The position numbers and the translations under genes are program-made. A stretch of DNA of 64,000 nucleotides. It comes from Conexibacter sp. S30A1. Lineage in GTDB: Bacteria > Actinomycetota > Thermoleophilia > Solirubrobacterales > Solirubrobacteraceae. Where the stretch lies: positions 186,001 through 250,000 of the forward strand of contig NZ_CP097127.1 in assembly GCF_023330665.1 (NCBI RefSeq). The letters are read 5' to 3'. This document shows, in pieces, positions 1 through 11,512 of this stretch. The notes beneath the pieces are model-generated. The model had not been told where the DNA came from, did not search any database, and saw only the letters and a list, made by a program, of their open reading frames with translations. The number at the start of each line of letters is the position of its first letter. The stretch's first letter is position 1.

Positions 1-6
1 CGCGCC

Positions 7-1557
7 GTGTTGAGCATCGCTGTCTTGACCGGTCCGTGGCCACGGCTGGGTTTGGTGGTCGCGGCCGCCTGTGCGGCGACCGCGATCCTCGCGCGCAGCG
101 ACGAGCGGCGTGCCTGGGCGATGCTAGGCGCGCTGGTGCTGGCACCGGTGCTCCTGCTGGTCGACGTCTGGCATTCGCCGCAGCTCGGTTTCGTGCACCG
201 GCACCCACTCGAGGCGGTGATCGGTGCGCTGGTGGCGCTGGCCGTGCTGGGCGTCGCCGCCTGGGCGATCCACCGTGTCCCGTGGCTGGTCGCACCGCTC
301 ACCGCGCTGACGGTCCCGTTCCGGATCCCGATCGCCTCCGGCGGCACCACCAACAACCTGCTGGTGCCGCTCTACTTCGTGATCGCCGCCTCGGCGCTCG
401 GGTGGCTGGTGCCGGTGCTGTGGCGCGCCCGGGTCACGCGGTCGGGGCCGGCGAGCGCGGCCGGGCCGCAGCGCCCGCCGCGGCTGCTGTTCGAGAAGCT
501 GCTTGCCGCCTACGTCGTGCTCTACGCGCTGCAGTCGCTCTATTCGCCCGCCACCGGCGCGCCGGCGGGCTTCGTCAAGGCGCTGCAGAACGAGGTCTTC
601 TTCTACCTGCCGTTCGCGCTGCTCTTGGCGCGGCTGCGCGACCTGCAGTGGAGCCGCAGGCTGCTGTTGCAGTGCCTGGCTGTCACGCTCACGCTGGCTG
701 TGGCGTTCTCGTTTGTCGGCTACGTCGAGGAGATCACCAAGCACCTGATCCTCAGCTCCAAGCTCGTGCTCTCGAACTCGCTGCACGCCTACTTCACGGT
801 CAACTCCGTGTTCTTTGACCCCAACATCTTCGGTCGCTACCTCGCGCTGGCGATGCTGCTGGCGACGACCGTGCTGCTCTACGACGAGCGCGTGCGGGTG
901 CAGCTCGGCTCGATCGCGTTGCTCGCGATCATGTGGACCTGCCTGGTGTTCACGCTGTCGCGCTCCAGCCTGGTGGCGCTGGCGGCCGGCATGGCGGTGC
1001 TGGCGGCGATGCGCTGGCGGGCGCGCCCGGTGATCTACCTGGGCCTGGTGGTGGTGGTCATCGGCGGCGCGGTTGTTGTGACCCATCCCAGCAAGTTCGG
1101 GCTGCAGAATTTCAATCTGGCCTCCGGCGGGCGGGCCAACCTGATCACCGGTGGGGTACAGCTCTTCCTCGACAGACCGTTGACCGGCTTTGGCTCCGGT
1201 TCGTTCACCACCGAGTACAAGCACCACTTCCCGGGTCCCGCCGCTTCGGTTTCGGACTCCCACAACATCGCGATCACGATCGGTGCCGAGCAGGGCATCA
1301 TCGGTGAGCTGCTCTACCTGGCGCTGCTGGTCGCCGCCGCCGTCGCGCTCTTCCGGGGCGCCCGCGGTGACCCGTACCGGATCGCGGTCGCGGCGGCGTT
1401 CGTGGCGCTGGTCTTGCACACGATGCTCTACGCCGACTTTCTGGAGGACCCGGTCACCTGGACGCTGCTCGCGGTCGGCGGCGCGCTGGCCGCGACGGCG
1501 AGCGCACGTTCCACGCGCGACACTGGGATTCAGCACGATCTGCGGGCGGTAGCGTGA
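7..1557 (+). CDS. O-antigen ligase/polymerase-like (Wzy_C) membrane protein
   Basis: The roughly 516-residue protein is almost entirely hydrophobic, with about a dozen predicted membrane spans. Its C-terminal half has the O-antigen ligase family layout: an FTLSRSS segment near the end of a helix, then a soluble loop with GGRANLITGG, the G-x-G-SF motif in TGFGSGSF, and a conserved SHN (residues about 418-420) before the last helices. Such proteins polymerise or ligate lipid-linked glycans at the outer face of the membrane. It overlaps the following glycosyltransferase by 4 bp (GTGA), which supports a shared role in surface polysaccharide. The reading frame is open to the window edge, so the true start may lie upstream of the GTG at 7. 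Confidence 0.75.
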   Translation: MLSIAVLTGPWPRLGLVVAAACAATAILARSDERRAWAMLGALVLAPVLLLVDVWHSPQLGFVHRHPLEAVIGALVALAVLGVAAWAIHRVPWLVAPLTALTVPFRIPIASGGTTNNLLVPLYFVIAASALGWLVPVLWRARVTRSGPASAAGPQRPPRLLFEKLLAAYVVLYALQSLYSPATGAPAGFVKALQNEVFFYLPFALLLARLRDLQWSRRLLLQCLAVTLTLAVAFSFVGYVEEITKHLILSSKLVLSNSLHAYFTVNSVFFDPNIFGRYLALAMLLATTVLLYDERVRVQLGSIALLAIMWTCLVFTLSRSSLVALAAGMAVLAAMRWRARPVIYLGLVVVVIGGAVVVTHPSKFGLQNFNLASGGRANLITGGVQLFLDRPLTGFGSGSFTTEYKHHFPGPAASVSDSHNIAITIGAEQGIIGELLYLALLVAAAVALFRGARGDPYRIAVAAAFVALVLHTMLYADFLEDPVTWTLLAVGGALAATASARSTRDTGIQHDLRAVA

Positions 1558-2579
1558 GCGCCGTCGCGCCGCGCCTGCTGTTCGTGAAGAGCCGGCGGGC
1601 GAGTTTCATCGAGCTCGACGAGAGTCTGCTGGCCGAACGCTACGACGTGCATGAGCTCTACCAGCCGGGCCACTTCGGTGATCCGCGCCGGGTGCTCCGG
1701 GAGGTGCTGGCCGCGGATGTGATCGTCGGCTGGTGGGCGTCCTGGCACACATTTGCGCCGTTCACGCTCGCCTGGCTTCTGCGCCGGCCGACGCTGTTGA
1801 TCGTCGGCGGCTTTGACACGGCTGCCGAGCCCGCGTTCGGCTACGGCTACCAGCTCGGCGGCGCGCGCGCTGTGCTCAGCCGCTTCATCATGCGCCGCGC
1901 CCGCATCCTGATGACCAACTCCGAGTATTCGCGCCAGGAACTCCGGCGCAACGCCGGCATCGCCCCGGAGCAGGTGCGCGTGCTCTACCACGGTATTCCG
2001 GACCGTTACGGGAGCGCGGCGGAGGGTCGGCCCGGCCGGCTTGCACCCGGCGGGCGGCCGTTGGCGCTGAGTGTCGGGGTGGTCGATTCCGCGAACCTGG
2101 CCCGCAAGGGGCTGAGTGCCTTTGTGGCGGCCGCCGCGCACGTGCCCGAGGTCGACTTCGTGCTCGCCGGCAAGATCGTCGGGGACGCCGGCAGCCAGTT
2201 GCGTCGCGTCGCGAGCGCCAACGTCCGCCTGACCGGTTGGCTTGAGCAGGAGGAGCTCGACGAGCTCTTCGAGCGCGCGGATGTATACGTTCAGGCCTCT
2301 CGCCACGAGGGTTTCGGGGTGGCGTTGGCTGAGGCGATGCTCGCCCGCTGCGTCCCGGTCGCGACGCGTGCCGGAGCGCTGCCGGAGGTTGTCGGCGAGA
2401 CCGGCGTGCTGCTCGCAGACGATGATCCGCGCACGATCGCGCTGGGTGTGCGTGAGGCGCTGCACCTGGACAGCGGCGAGGCGGCTCGCGAGCGTGTGCT
2501 CGCGAGCTTCAGCGTCGAGCAGCGCCGCGCCGGGCTGTTTGCGTTGCTCGATGAGCTGACGGTGACGAGCCGTCCTTAG
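1554..2579 (+). CDS. Family GT4 glycosyltransferase
   Basis: This 341-residue soluble protein has the two-domain GT-B architecture. The C-terminal half carries the GT4 signature: a domain opening with a [12 protein letters not shown]-like segment, [15 protein letters not shown], and then the E-x7-E donor-binding region around [13 protein letters not shown]. It most likely transfers a sugar from a nucleotide-sugar donor to a glycan or lipid acceptor. It is translationally coupled to the O-antigen-ligase-like gene (GTG start inside the upstream stop). No substrate can be read from the sequence. Confidence 0.85.
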   Translation: MSAVAPRLLFVKSRRASFIELDESLLAERYDVHELYQPGHFGDPRRVLREVLAADVIVGWWASWHTFAPFTLAWLLRRPTLLIVGGFDTAAEPAFGYGYQLGGARAVLSRFIMRRARILMTNSEYSRQELRRNAGIAPEQVRVLYHGIPDRYGSAAEGRPGRLAPGGRPLALSVGVVDSANLARKGLSAFVAAAAHVPEVDFVLAGKIVGDAGSQLRRVASANVRLTGWLEQEELDELFERADVYVQASRHEGFGVALAEAMLARCVPVATRAGALPEVVGETGVLLADDDPRTIALGVREALHLDSGEAARERVLASFSVEQRRAGLFALLDELTVTSRP

Positions 2580-2594
2580 CCGTTGGCGCGCGCC

Positions 2595-2600
2595 TACTCT
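2595..2600 (+). promoter_or_regulatory. -10-like TACTCT upstream of lepA
   Basis: TACTCT ends 11 bp before the lepA ATG at 2612 (a TTG and GTG lie in between at 2600 and 2603). It is a weak member of a TAnnnT pattern seen before many genes here. No clear -35 was found. Confidence 0.3.
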
Positions 2601-2611
2601 TGGTGAGCCGT

Positions 2612-4406
<1,795 letters not shown>

Positions 4407-4426
<20 letters not shown>

Positions 4427-5831
4427 GTTCCCGCACCGGCGGGCGCCCGCTGGCGCTCGCCGGTGGCTGTCATGGGCCGCCACCGCGCTGGTCCTGGCGG
4501 TGGCCGCGGCGCTGATCGCCAACGCCGCTCAGGCGCGTCCCGCCTACGACGCCATGGGCTTTCTGGTCTGGGGTCAGCAGGCGCTGCACCTGAGCCTGAA
4601 CCTCAACGGTGCCCCCTCCTGGAAGCCGCTGCCCTTCCTGGCCACGGCGCCCTACGCCCTGTTCGGGCGCGCGGCGCAGGAGCACCTGTGGACGGCCACC
4701 TCCGTGTTCGGCTCGTTGGTGGCGGTGGCGCTCGCCGGTCACCTCGCCTACCGTCTGGCGCCGCGGGTTCGCGGACGTGCCTGGGCCCGACTCGTGGGCG
4801 CCCTGTTTGCCGCATATGGCGTGGCGACGATGGGTGGGTTTTTCTACCTGGCGTTGATCGCGAACTCCGACCAGATCGTGGTGGCGCTGCTATTGGGGGC
4901 GATCGAGTGCCACGTCGCCGGGCGACGGAAGGCGGCGCTTGCGTTGCTCTGGCTGGCGACGCTCGGACGCCCCGAGGCCTTTGTGTTCCTGGCGCTCTAC
5001 GCCGCCTGGTGCTGGCGCGAGCGCGCCCTGGCGCTGCAGCCCATGACGGTGGCGCTGCTGAGCGCGCCCGCGATCTGGTTCTTCGTGCCATTGTTCACCT
5101 CTAAGTACCTGCTGCAGCCCAGCCAGTTCGCGCTCGGCCAGGCGACCGCGATCCACGGCAACAAGCTGATCGGCGTCTTTGACCGTCTGCGCACGCTGAC
5201 CGCACTCCCGCTGCAGCTTGCTGCGCTCGCCACGATTCTTGTCGGCCTGACGCGCCGTCAGCGCCCGGTGATCTGGCTGACGGCCGCGGCGCTCCTGTGG
5301 TCGCTGATCGAGCTCGGCTTCGCGCTGCACGGCTTCTCGGCGGTGCAGCGCTACCTGATCGAACCGGCTGCGGTGCTGATGGTGCTGGTCGGCATCGGTG
5401 TGGCCACGGCGCTCAGCAGCACACGCCGGCCGCTGTTCGGGCTCGCGCTGGTGGCGGTGGTGGCGCTGATCGTTTCGCTGCAGCCGTTCACACGCACCAC
5501 CTCACGCTACGACCACGCGCTGATCTCCCAGGCGCACACCGATGCGGGCGTGCTGCACCGACTGGCCGCGCTGATCACCGCCGACGGCGGCGCGCGGCGC
5601 CTCAGGGCCTGCGGCCGTCCGTACAGCACGCTCGGCTACCAGAGCACGGTCGCCTGGTATCTGGGCCTGAACGTCGGCTCGGTCTACTTCGACCCCCGCT
5701 CCGCCGGACGCTCTCACCAGCCTGCGGTGCTGATCGTGCCCGACGGTCTCGGCTGGCGGATCCGCGTGCTGCACCCCGCGCGCGCCGACGCCACCGCCTG
5801 CCGGCGGCTCGACCGGTCCGTGTCGGCATAG
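4407..5831 (+). CDS. Polytopic membrane protein, possibly GT-C-like
   Basis: I do not recognise a specific family. The 474-residue protein has a short basic N-terminus, an early membrane segment, then an extracytoplasmic loop with [12 protein letters not shown] and about nine more hydrophobic segments, followed by a soluble C-terminal tail of about 110 residues. This topology (large first loop with acidic and aromatic residues, many helices) resembles polyprenyl-phosphate-sugar-dependent GT-C glycosyltransferases, but no diagnostic motif is visible. GTG 4407 overlaps lepA by 20 bp; a hairpin at 4434-4465 lies in its first codons, so a later start is possible. Nearby polysaccharide genes fit a cell-envelope role. 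Confidence 0.6.
4434..4465. terminator. Hairpin just after lepA
   Basis: Arms CACCGGCG and CGCCGGTG (8 bp, perfect) enclose a further GCGC/GCGC pairing, giving a 13-bp stem with one G-T pair and a 6-base loop, 8 bp past the lepA stop. There is no T-run, and it lies inside the next reading frame if that gene starts at 4407. It could be a lepA terminator or chance in GC-rich coding DNA. Confidence 0.3.
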
Positions 5832-5867
5832 CCCGACCGCCGCAGCTGTCTGCCACACTCTCGCCGG

Positions 5868-6314
5868 ATGTCCGTCCCAAGCGACAAGGTCGGCAAGCGC
5901 TACCCGCCGCTCACCTACGCCGTGGGTCGCGAGAAGATTCGCGAGTACGCTGCCGCGACCGGGTTTGAGCACCCGCTGCATCACGACCTTGACACGGCCC
6001 GCGCAGCCGGCTACGCCGACCTGCTGGCGCCACCGATGTTCGTGGTGGTCTACTGCGCGAGCCTGTTTCAGGCCGCGCTCTTTGACCCCGAGCTCGAGAT
6101 CGACTTTGCCCATCTGGTGCATGGCGGCCAGGCGTTCAGCTGGCAGCAGCCGGTGCTCGCCGGTGATGAGATCACCACCACCCTGACCGTCAAGGACATC
6201 AGCGAGCGCGCCGGCCTGCGGTTTGACACCTTCGAAACGGTGTCCGTGAACCAGCGCGGCGAGCGGACCGCCGTCGGGACCTGGTCGACGATCATTCGCG
6301 GCGAGGAGCATTAG
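5868..6314 (+). CDS. FAS1-like/MaoC N-terminal-type dehydratase subunit
   Basis: The 148-residue protein matches the 'MaoC dehydratase N-terminal' hot-dog fold (HadA/HadC type): start VGKRYPPLTYAVGREKIREYA, LLAPPMFVVVY near residue 48, a central LVHGGQAFSW and a C-terminal WSTIIRGEE strand. In mycobacteria such subunits pair with a catalytic MaoC subunit to dehydrate 3-hydroxyacyl-ACP in FAS-II. The catalytic partner follows 5 bp downstream. CACACT 8 bp before the ATG is a possible -10. Confidence 0.8.
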   Translation: MSVPSDKVGKRYPPLTYAVGREKIREYAAATGFEHPLHHDLDTARAAGYADLLAPPMFVVVYCASLFQAALFDPELEIDFAHLVHGGQAFSWQQPVLAGDEITTTLTVKDISERAGLRFDTFETVSVNQRGERTAVGTWSTIIRGEEH

Positions 6315-6319
6315 CGACG

Positions 6320-6709
6320 ATGGGGCTCGAAGTCGGCGAACAGTTCGAGTTGCGTGTCACCCCGGACCGCTACACAACCGTCCGCTATGCGGGCGCCTCA
6401 GGGGACTTCAACCCGATCCACATCGACGAGCAGTTCGCGCTGTCGGTCGGCCTGCCGGGGCGGATCCTGCACGGCCTGTGGTCGATGGCACAGGTGGCAC
6501 GCGCCGCCACCGATGCGGCCGGCGGTGACCCGCTGGCGCTCACCGAGCTGAGCGTCCAGTTTCGCGGCATGGGCCGGCTCGAGCAGGAGATCGTCGTCAG
6601 TGGCGAGGTGCAGGCGGTGAGCGACGCGCGGGCGCGCGTCAAGCTCGAGGCGCGCCAGGGTGACACGCGCCTGGTCCGCAACGCGCAGGCCGAGCTGCTG
6701 CTCCGCTGA
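6320..6709 (+). CDS. MaoC-like (R)-specific hydratase subunit
   Basis: The 129-residue single hot-dog domain carries the hydratase-2 signature YAGASGDFNPIHIDE (residues about 24-38) with catalytic Asp and His, then GLPGRILHGLW. It should dehydrate 3-hydroxyacyl-ACP/CoA or hydrate the enoyl form, probably as a heterodimer with the adjacent N-terminal-type subunit, like HadAB. No other fatty-acid genes are next to the pair, so chain-length specificity is unknown. Confidence 0.87.
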   Translation: MGLEVGEQFELRVTPDRYTTVRYAGASGDFNPIHIDEQFALSVGLPGRILHGLWSMAQVARAATDAAGGDPLALTELSVQFRGMGRLEQEIVVSGEVQAVSDARARVKLEARQGDTRLVRNAQAELLLR

Positions 6710-6727
6710 GCCGCCGCCGGGCGCTCC

Positions 6728-6733
6728 TAGAAT
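6728..6733 (+). promoter_or_regulatory. -10 element TAGAAT of hrcA
   Basis: TAGAAT ends 6 bp before an in-frame GTG (6740) and 9 bp before ATG 6743. The spacing suggests a leaderless or near-leaderless transcript. No CIRCE inverted repeat is visible here. Confidence 0.5.
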
Positions 6734-6742
6734 CACCTGGTG

Positions 6743-7753
6743 ATGCTGAGCGAACGCCAAGAGATGGTTTTGCGCAGGGTTGTCGAGGACTACCTCGCCG
6801 ACGGCCAGCCCGTCGGCTCCAAGGCACTTGCCGCCGACTTTGAGTGGGGGCCGTCCACAATCCGGCACGAGCTCGCCCAGCTGGAGGCGGAGGGTCTGCT
6901 CCAGCACCCGCACACATCCGCGGGACGGGTTCCGACCGAGTCCGGCTACCGCTACTTCGTTGACCGCCTGCTGCCCGCCGGTGCGCCGCAGCCGCCGCTC
7001 GAGCTTTCGCTTGTGCGGCGCGAACTCGACGAGGCGATGCGAGTCACGACCGAGACCCTCTCTCAGGTGACCAGCCTGCTCGCGATCGTCACCGCGCCCG
7101 CGATCGAGACCGCGACGATCCGCCACATCGAGGTGCTCACGCTGCAGCCGCAGGTCCTGATGGTGGTCGTCATCACCTCCGCGGGTGGTGTCACCAAGCG
7201 CCTTTTCAGCTTCGATCAACCGGTCGACACCGGGCTCGCCGATTGGGCCAGCGCCTACCTCAACGAGCGGCTGGTGGGCACCGGGCTCGGTGCCCGCAGG
7301 CTGATGCAGCGGCTGTTGGACCCGACACTGGCCCGCGCCGAGCGGGACTTCCTGACGGCGCTCGCGCCTGCCTTCACCGACCTCTCCGACGCATCCCAGG
7401 ACTGCGTTTACATCGATGGCACCGCGCACCTGCTCGAGCTCGACCGCGGCGGCGATATCACCGAGTTGAACGCGCTGATGGACATGCTCGAGCGCCGCGT
7501 GGCGATGCTCGGCCTGTTACGTGAGGCGCTCGGCGGTCGGTCGGTGAGCGTTCGTATCGGGGCCGAGAACCGCCAGCCCGCGCTGCAGTCGCTGGCTCTG
7601 GTGGCGGCCGGCTACGGACTGCCGCAGCGCAACCTCGGGACCGTGTCGGTGATCGGACCGCTGCGCATGGACTACCCGCGTGTGATCGGCGTCGTGCGCG
7701 ACGCCGCCAACCAGCTGTCGCGCTTCGTCAGCGAGGTCTACGACGAGCGATGA
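6743..7753 (+). CDS. hrcA: Heat-inducible transcription repressor HrcA
   Basis: The 336-residue protein starts with a winged-helix domain ([42 protein letters not shown]) and the HrcA hallmark [20 protein letters not shown] at residues about 55-75. The rest is the GAF-like effector domain. HrcA represses chaperone genes through CIRCE elements and is tuned by GroEL. It overlaps dnaJ by 4 bp, so both are co-transcribed. GTG 6740 (one residue longer) is equally possible, given the TAGAAT -10 at 6728. Confidence 0.97.
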   Translation: MLSERQEMVLRRVVEDYLADGQPVGSKALAADFEWGPSTIRHELAQLEAEGLLQHPHTSAGRVPTESGYRYFVDRLLPAGAPQPPLELSLVRRELDEAMRVTTETLSQVTSLLAIVTAPAIETATIRHIEVLTLQPQVLMVVVITSAGGVTKRLFSFDQPVDTGLADWASAYLNERLVGTGLGARRLMQRLLDPTLARAERDFLTALAPAFTDLSDASQDCVYIDGTAHLLELDRGGDITELNALMDMLERRVAMLGLLREALGGRSVSVRIGAENRQPALQSLALVAAGYGLPQRNLGTVSVIGPLRMDYPRVIGVVRDAANQLSRFVSEVYDER

Positions 7754-8889
7754 GCCAGGCACCAACCAGACGGGATTACTACGACGTCCTCGGCGTGCCA
7801 CGCGACGCCGATGACGCCACGATCAAGAAGGCTTTCCGGCGGCTCGCGCGGGAGCTGCACCCGGACGTGAACAAGGATGACCCCGCCGCCGAGGAGAAGT
7901 TCAAGGAGGCGGCCGAGGCCTACGAGGTGCTGTCTGACGCAGAGCGCCGGGCGACGTATGACCGCTACGGGCACGAGGGGCTGCGCAGCGGTGGCTACGC
8001 CCCCAACTTCGAGAGCTTCGGATCGATGTCGGACCTCTTCGAGGCGTTCTTCGGCGGCGGTCTGGGCGGAGCCTTCGGCGGTGGCCGCAGCGGCCCGATC
8101 CAGGGTGCCGACATCCAGGTCAGCGCCGAGGTGTCGCTTGTCGAGGCGGCCCATGGTGCGCCCGTCGAGCTGAGCTTCGACGCGGTGGTGACCTGCGAGC
8201 ACTGTCACGGAAACGGCGCGGAGCCCGGAACGCCGATCGAGACCTGCCCGAAGTGTCAGGGCACCGGGACGCTGCGCACGGTGGCGCGGACACTCATCGG
8301 CCAGGTCATGAGCACCACCACCTGCGACCAGTGCGGCGGCGAGGGTAAGGTCGCGGTCAGCCCCTGCCAAACCTGCCACGGCCGCGGGCGCGTGAGCGCG
8401 AACCAGAAGGTCTCTGTGGACATTCCGGCCGGTATCGCGGACGGCCAGCGCATCCGAGTCAGCGGTCGCGGCCACGCGGGTGAGCGCGGCGGCCCGCCGG
8501 GCGACCTCTACGTCCTGGTGCGAGTGCGCGAGGACCAGCGCTTCGTGCGCGATGGCGACGACCTGGTGACCGCCGTGGACATCTCTGGGCCGCAGGCGGC
8601 ACTCGGCGTCCATGTCGAGGTTCCCACCCTTGACGGAGCCCAGCCGCTCGAGGTGCCGGCCGGCACCCAACCGCACGACACGCTTGTGCTGCGCGGCCAG
8701 GGCATGCCGTCGCTGCGCGGTCGCCGCCACGGCGACCTGCGGGTGGTGATCAACGTGGTCACGCCGCGCAACCTGAGCCATGCGCAGCGCAAGCTCTTCG
8801 AGCAGCTCAGCGAAAGCCTCACCGAGGAGAACCTGCACAGCGACGAGGGCGTCTTCGCGAAGCTGCGCCGCGCCCTGCACCACAGGTAG
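7750..8889 (+). CDS. dnaJ: Chaperone protein DnaJ
   Basis: The 379-residue type I Hsp40 has a J domain with the catalytic HPD (LHPDVNKDD, residues about 37-39), a short G/F-rich linker ([13 protein letters not shown]), four CxxCxGxG zinc modules ([32 protein letters not shown]) and two C-terminal beta domains. It recruits substrates to DnaK and stimulates its ATPase. DnaK and GrpE are not in the window, so this hrcA-dnaJ pair is separate from them. The ATG sits inside the hrcA stop (ATGA). Confidence 0.98.
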   Translation: MSQAPTRRDYYDVLGVPRDADDATIKKAFRRLARELHPDVNKDDPAAEEKFKEAAEAYEVLSDAERRATYDRYGHEGLRSGGYAPNFESFGSMSDLFEAFFGGGLGGAFGGGRSGPIQGADIQVSAEVSLVEAAHGAPVELSFDAVVTCEHCHGNGAEPGTPIETCPKCQGTGTLRTVARTLIGQVMSTTTCDQCGGEGKVAVSPCQTCHGRGRVSANQKVSVDIPAGIADGQRIRVSGRGHAGERGGPPGDLYVLVRVREDQRFVRDGDDLVTAVDISGPQAALGVHVEVPTLDGAQPLEVPAGTQPHDTLVLRGQGMPSLRGRRHGDLRVVINVVTPRNLSHAQRKLFEQLSESLTEENLHSDEGVFAKLRRALHHR

Positions 8890-8895
8890 CCCGCC

Positions 8896-9750
8896 GTGCG
8901 CAGGCTCGGGGTGCGCGTGCGGCGCGCCGACGCCGAGCTGGTGCTGGCCGCGCTGCTCGAGCTCGCACCCGCCGGCCTCGAGGAAACCGACCTCAACGCC
9001 CAGACAGTGGAGTATGCGTTCTATGGCAGCGGTGAAGAGCTGCCCAGCGACGGCGATCTGCGTCGGCTCCTCGGCGGTGCCCTGGTCGGACTCGAGCACA
9101 GCGAGCTGGCAGATGACTGGGCGGTGCGCTGGCGGGAGTTCCACCGGCCGCTGGTGCTCGGGGACCGGCTCAGCGTCCGTCCGCCCTGGGAGCCGGCACC
9201 GGCCACCGCGCTCGATCTGGTGATCGATCCAGGACAGGCATTCGGCACCGGTGCCCATGCCACCACCCGCCTGTGCCTGGAGCTGCTGCTCGACCGCAGG
9301 CCTGCCGCCGGCCGCCAGGGGCCCGGCGTGATCGACCTCGGCTGCGGCTCCGGCGTGCTCGCGATCGCCGCCGCCAGGCTCGGCCACCTCCCGGTGCTGG
9401 CCCTGGACAACGACCCGCTCGCGGTCGCGGCGACCGCGGAGAACGCCGCCGTCAATGGGGTTGCCGAGCTGATCGCGGTGCGGCACTTCGATCTGCTGAG
9501 CGAGCCGGTGCCGCCTGCTCCGCTGGTGCTTGCCAACCTGCTCGCGCCGCTGCTGCTCGCCTGGGCCCGAGCGATGCCGGGGCCAGAGCACGCTGAGATC
9601 ATCGCCAGCGGCCTGCTCGAGCACGAGGCCGAACCGGTCAGTGGCGCCTTTGCCCAGCGCGGCTACCGCGAGCGGCAGCGGCTGGTGCGCGACGGCTGGG
9701 CGGCGCTGCTGTTACAGGCGCCGGGCCGCCCCGATCCGACCGCTGGATAG
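8896..9750 (+). CDS. prmA: Ribosomal protein L11 methyltransferase (PrmA-like)
   Basis: The 284-residue protein has an N-terminal recognition domain, the PrmA motif DPGQAFGTGAHATTR (residues about 111-125), SAM motif I VIDLGCGSGVLAIAA and LANLLAPLLL in place of the usual NI(L/V)A catalytic segment. It would methylate amino groups of L11. It starts at GTG 8896, 6 bp after dnaJ, a common gene pairing. The Ala/Leu-rich N-terminus is less conserved than the methyltransferase core. Confidence 0.88.
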   Translation: MRRLGVRVRRADAELVLAALLELAPAGLEETDLNAQTVEYAFYGSGEELPSDGDLRRLLGGALVGLEHSELADDWAVRWREFHRPLVLGDRLSVRPPWEPAPATALDLVIDPGQAFGTGAHATTRLCLELLLDRRPAAGRQGPGVIDLGCGSGVLAIAAARLGHLPVLALDNDPLAVAATAENAAVNGVAELIAVRHFDLLSEPVPPAPLVLANLLAPLLLAWARAMPGPEHAEIIASGLLEHEAEPVSGAFAQRGYRERQRLVRDGWAALLLQAPGRPDPTAG

Positions 9751-10084
9751 CCGCGAAGGCCAACATTCTGGCCCGTTGGCCACTGTGGATGGCGTGTCTG
9801 CGGGCGATCATTGTCGACGTGGAGTGCATCACAGGCACACGCTCAGGAGGTGTCAGGAAGGGCTGCTGAAGTCCTCCGCGATCCGTCAATCCCTCGGTGG
9901 CCAACCTCTGGGCGGCACCGCTCTCCAGCCAAAGCCTCGTCCCGGCGTCACGCAAGAGCTCTCTCTCCTCTCTCAGCGTGCCGAGGCGAGGATCAGCTCA
10001 AGCGGCGTCCAACTGCCAGAGGTTCGGGGGATGGCGGATCGCGGCGGGGCGCCGTCAGCCCCACGTCCTATCCTTTGAGCACAG
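9751..10084. other. 334-bp intergenic region with a possible decayed gene
   Basis: This is the only long gap in the window. No rpsU, tmRNA, RNase P or SRP RNA signature was found in either strand. On the minus strand, about 9955 down to 9700, the translation contains RDAGTRLWLESGAAQRLA followed by LTPPER, reminiscent of the junction before the HTH of MalT/LuxR-type regulators, but the helix-turn-helix is not intact and a TGA lies just upstream in frame. TATCCT at 10069-10074 may be the -10 of the next gene. Confidence 0.3.
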
Positions 10085-10525
10085 TTGAGCATTCTCGAAC
10101 AGGTGCGTCAGGACGTCATCCGCGCCATGAAGGCGGGGGAGCGTGATGTCGCGTCCGCGCTCCGCCTGCTGGTCTCGGAGCTGCAGCGTGATGCGAAGGA
10201 GGGCAGCGGGGACGAGATCGCGGTGTTGCGCCGCGAGCACAAGCGCAGGCTGGAGGCGGCCACGCAGTTTCAGCGCGCCAACCGGCCGGAGCTTGCACAG
10301 CAGGAAGAGGCCGAAGCGGTGATGATCGCGCGCTACCTGCCACCCGAGCTGACCGACGCGCAGCTCAGTGAGCTGGTCGAAACAGCAGTCAGCGAGACCG
10401 GCGCCACGGGGCTCCCCGACCTGGGTCCGGTGATGAGGTTGGTGATGGACCGGGCCGGTGGTCTGGTGGACGGCAAGCGGGCTTCGGCGGCGGTCAGAGC
10501 CGCGCTGAGCGGCACGAGCAGATAG
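10085..10525 (+). CDS. GatB/YqeY domain protein
   Basis: The 146-residue helical protein matches the YqeY family throughout: VRQDVIRAMKAGERDVASALRLL at the start, EAEAVMIARYLPPELTD in the middle and a C-terminal GKRASAAVRAAL. The domain equals the tRNA-binding tail of the amidotransferase subunit GatB, but the role of the free protein is not established. The start is TTG 10085; no upstream ATG/GTG is in frame. It precedes phoH-ybeY-era, its usual setting. Confidence 0.9.
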   Translation: MSILEQVRQDVIRAMKAGERDVASALRLLVSELQRDAKEGSGDEIAVLRREHKRRLEAATQFQRANRPELAQQEEAEAVMIARYLPPELTDAQLSELVETAVSETGATGLPDLGPVMRLVMDRAGGLVDGKRASAAVRAALSGTSR

Positions 10526-10540
10526 GGACGGACTGGTCCG

Positions 10541-11512
10541 ATGCGCACGCAGATCGAGTTGGACAACGCTGTGGCCGCCGAGCTGGCCGGTAGCGGCGAC
10601 GCGATCCTGCGGGCGCTCGCCGAGCAGATCGACTGCGACCTTTACCTGCGCGGGAATCTGGTGACCCTGGACGGCGAGCCGCAGGCGGTCGCGGCCGCGC
10701 AGGACGTGGTCCGGCAGCTGAGCGGCCTGGTGGCCCAGGGGCATGAGCTGGCTCCCGCCACGGTCGAGTCGGTCGTGCGCGCACTCGCGTTGCAGGAGGA
10801 CCCCGGCGCGATCCTCGACGATGTGATCTGGCGCGGTCGGGCACTCAAGGTGGCACCCAAGACCGTCCATCAGAAGCGCTACGTGGATTCGATCCGCACC
10901 AACACGATCACCTTCGGGATCGGGCCGGCCGGTACCGGCAAGACGTTCCTTGCGGTCGCACTCGCGGCCGCTGCGCTCGCGCGCCGCGAGGTCAGCCGCA
11001 TCATTCTGACGCGCCCGGCGGTCGAGGCGGGGGAGCGGCTTGGGTTCCTGCCAGGCGACCTGATGGCGAAGGTTGATCCCTACCTGCGGCCCCTGTTTGA
11101 CGCGCTGCACGACATGCTCGAGGCGGACAAGTTCAGCCAGCATTTGGAGCGCGGCGTGATTGAGGTGGCGCCGCTCGCGTTCATGCGCGGTCGCACTCTC
11201 AACGACAGCTTCATCATCCTCGACGAGGCTCAGAACACCACCCCGGAGCAGATGAAGATGTTCCTGACCCGGCTGGGGATGCACTCGAAGGTCGTGGTGA
11301 CCGGCGACGTCACGCAGGTTGACCTGCCCCGCGACCAAACCTCGGGCCTGAGCGCTGCAGCGGAGATTCTCGACGGCATCGAGGACATCGGCTTCATCCG
11401 CTTCGGTGAGGAGGATGTGGTGCGCCACAAGCTGGTGCGCCGGATCGTCGCTGCCTACGACGAGCACGCGCAGCGCCTGGCTCCGGAGCTGCGTTCGGCC
11501 CGGCGTGCCTGA
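10541..11512 (+). CDS. phoH: PhoH-like ATPase
   Basis: The 323-residue protein has an N-terminal KH-like segment and a P-loop ATPase core: Walker A GPAGTGKT (residues about 128-135), [16 protein letters not shown], Walker [12 protein letters not shown] and [12 protein letters not shown]. PhoH proteins are RNA-associated ATPases usually encoded beside ybeY, as here (1-bp overlap with ybeY). The frame ends after SARRA, consistent with full length. Confidence 0.96.
   Translation: MRTQIELDNAVAAELAGSGDAILRALAEQIDCDLYLRGNLVTLDGEPQAVAAAQDVVRQLSGLVAQGHELAPATVESVVRALALQEDPGAILDDVIWRGRALKVAPKTVHQKRYVDSIRTNTITFGIGPAGTGKTFLAVALAAAALARREVSRIILTRPAVEAGERLGFLPGDLMAKVDPYLRPLFDALHDMLEADKFSQHLERGVIEVAPLAFMRGRTLNDSFIILDEAQNTTPEQMKMFLTRLGMHSKVVVTGDVTQVDLPRDQTSGLSAAAEILDGIEDIGFIRFGEEDVVRHKLVRRIVAAYDEHAQRLAPELRSARRA

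Noticed and set aside
6710-6745. CIRCE operator before hrcA-dnaJ
   Set aside because: No TTAGCACTC-N9-GAGTGCTAA inverted repeat is present; only a -10-like TAGAAT.
9811-10146. Plus-strand frames in the prmA-yqeY gap as a hidden rpsU (S21)
   Set aside because: None of the translations resembles S21 or another ribosomal protein.
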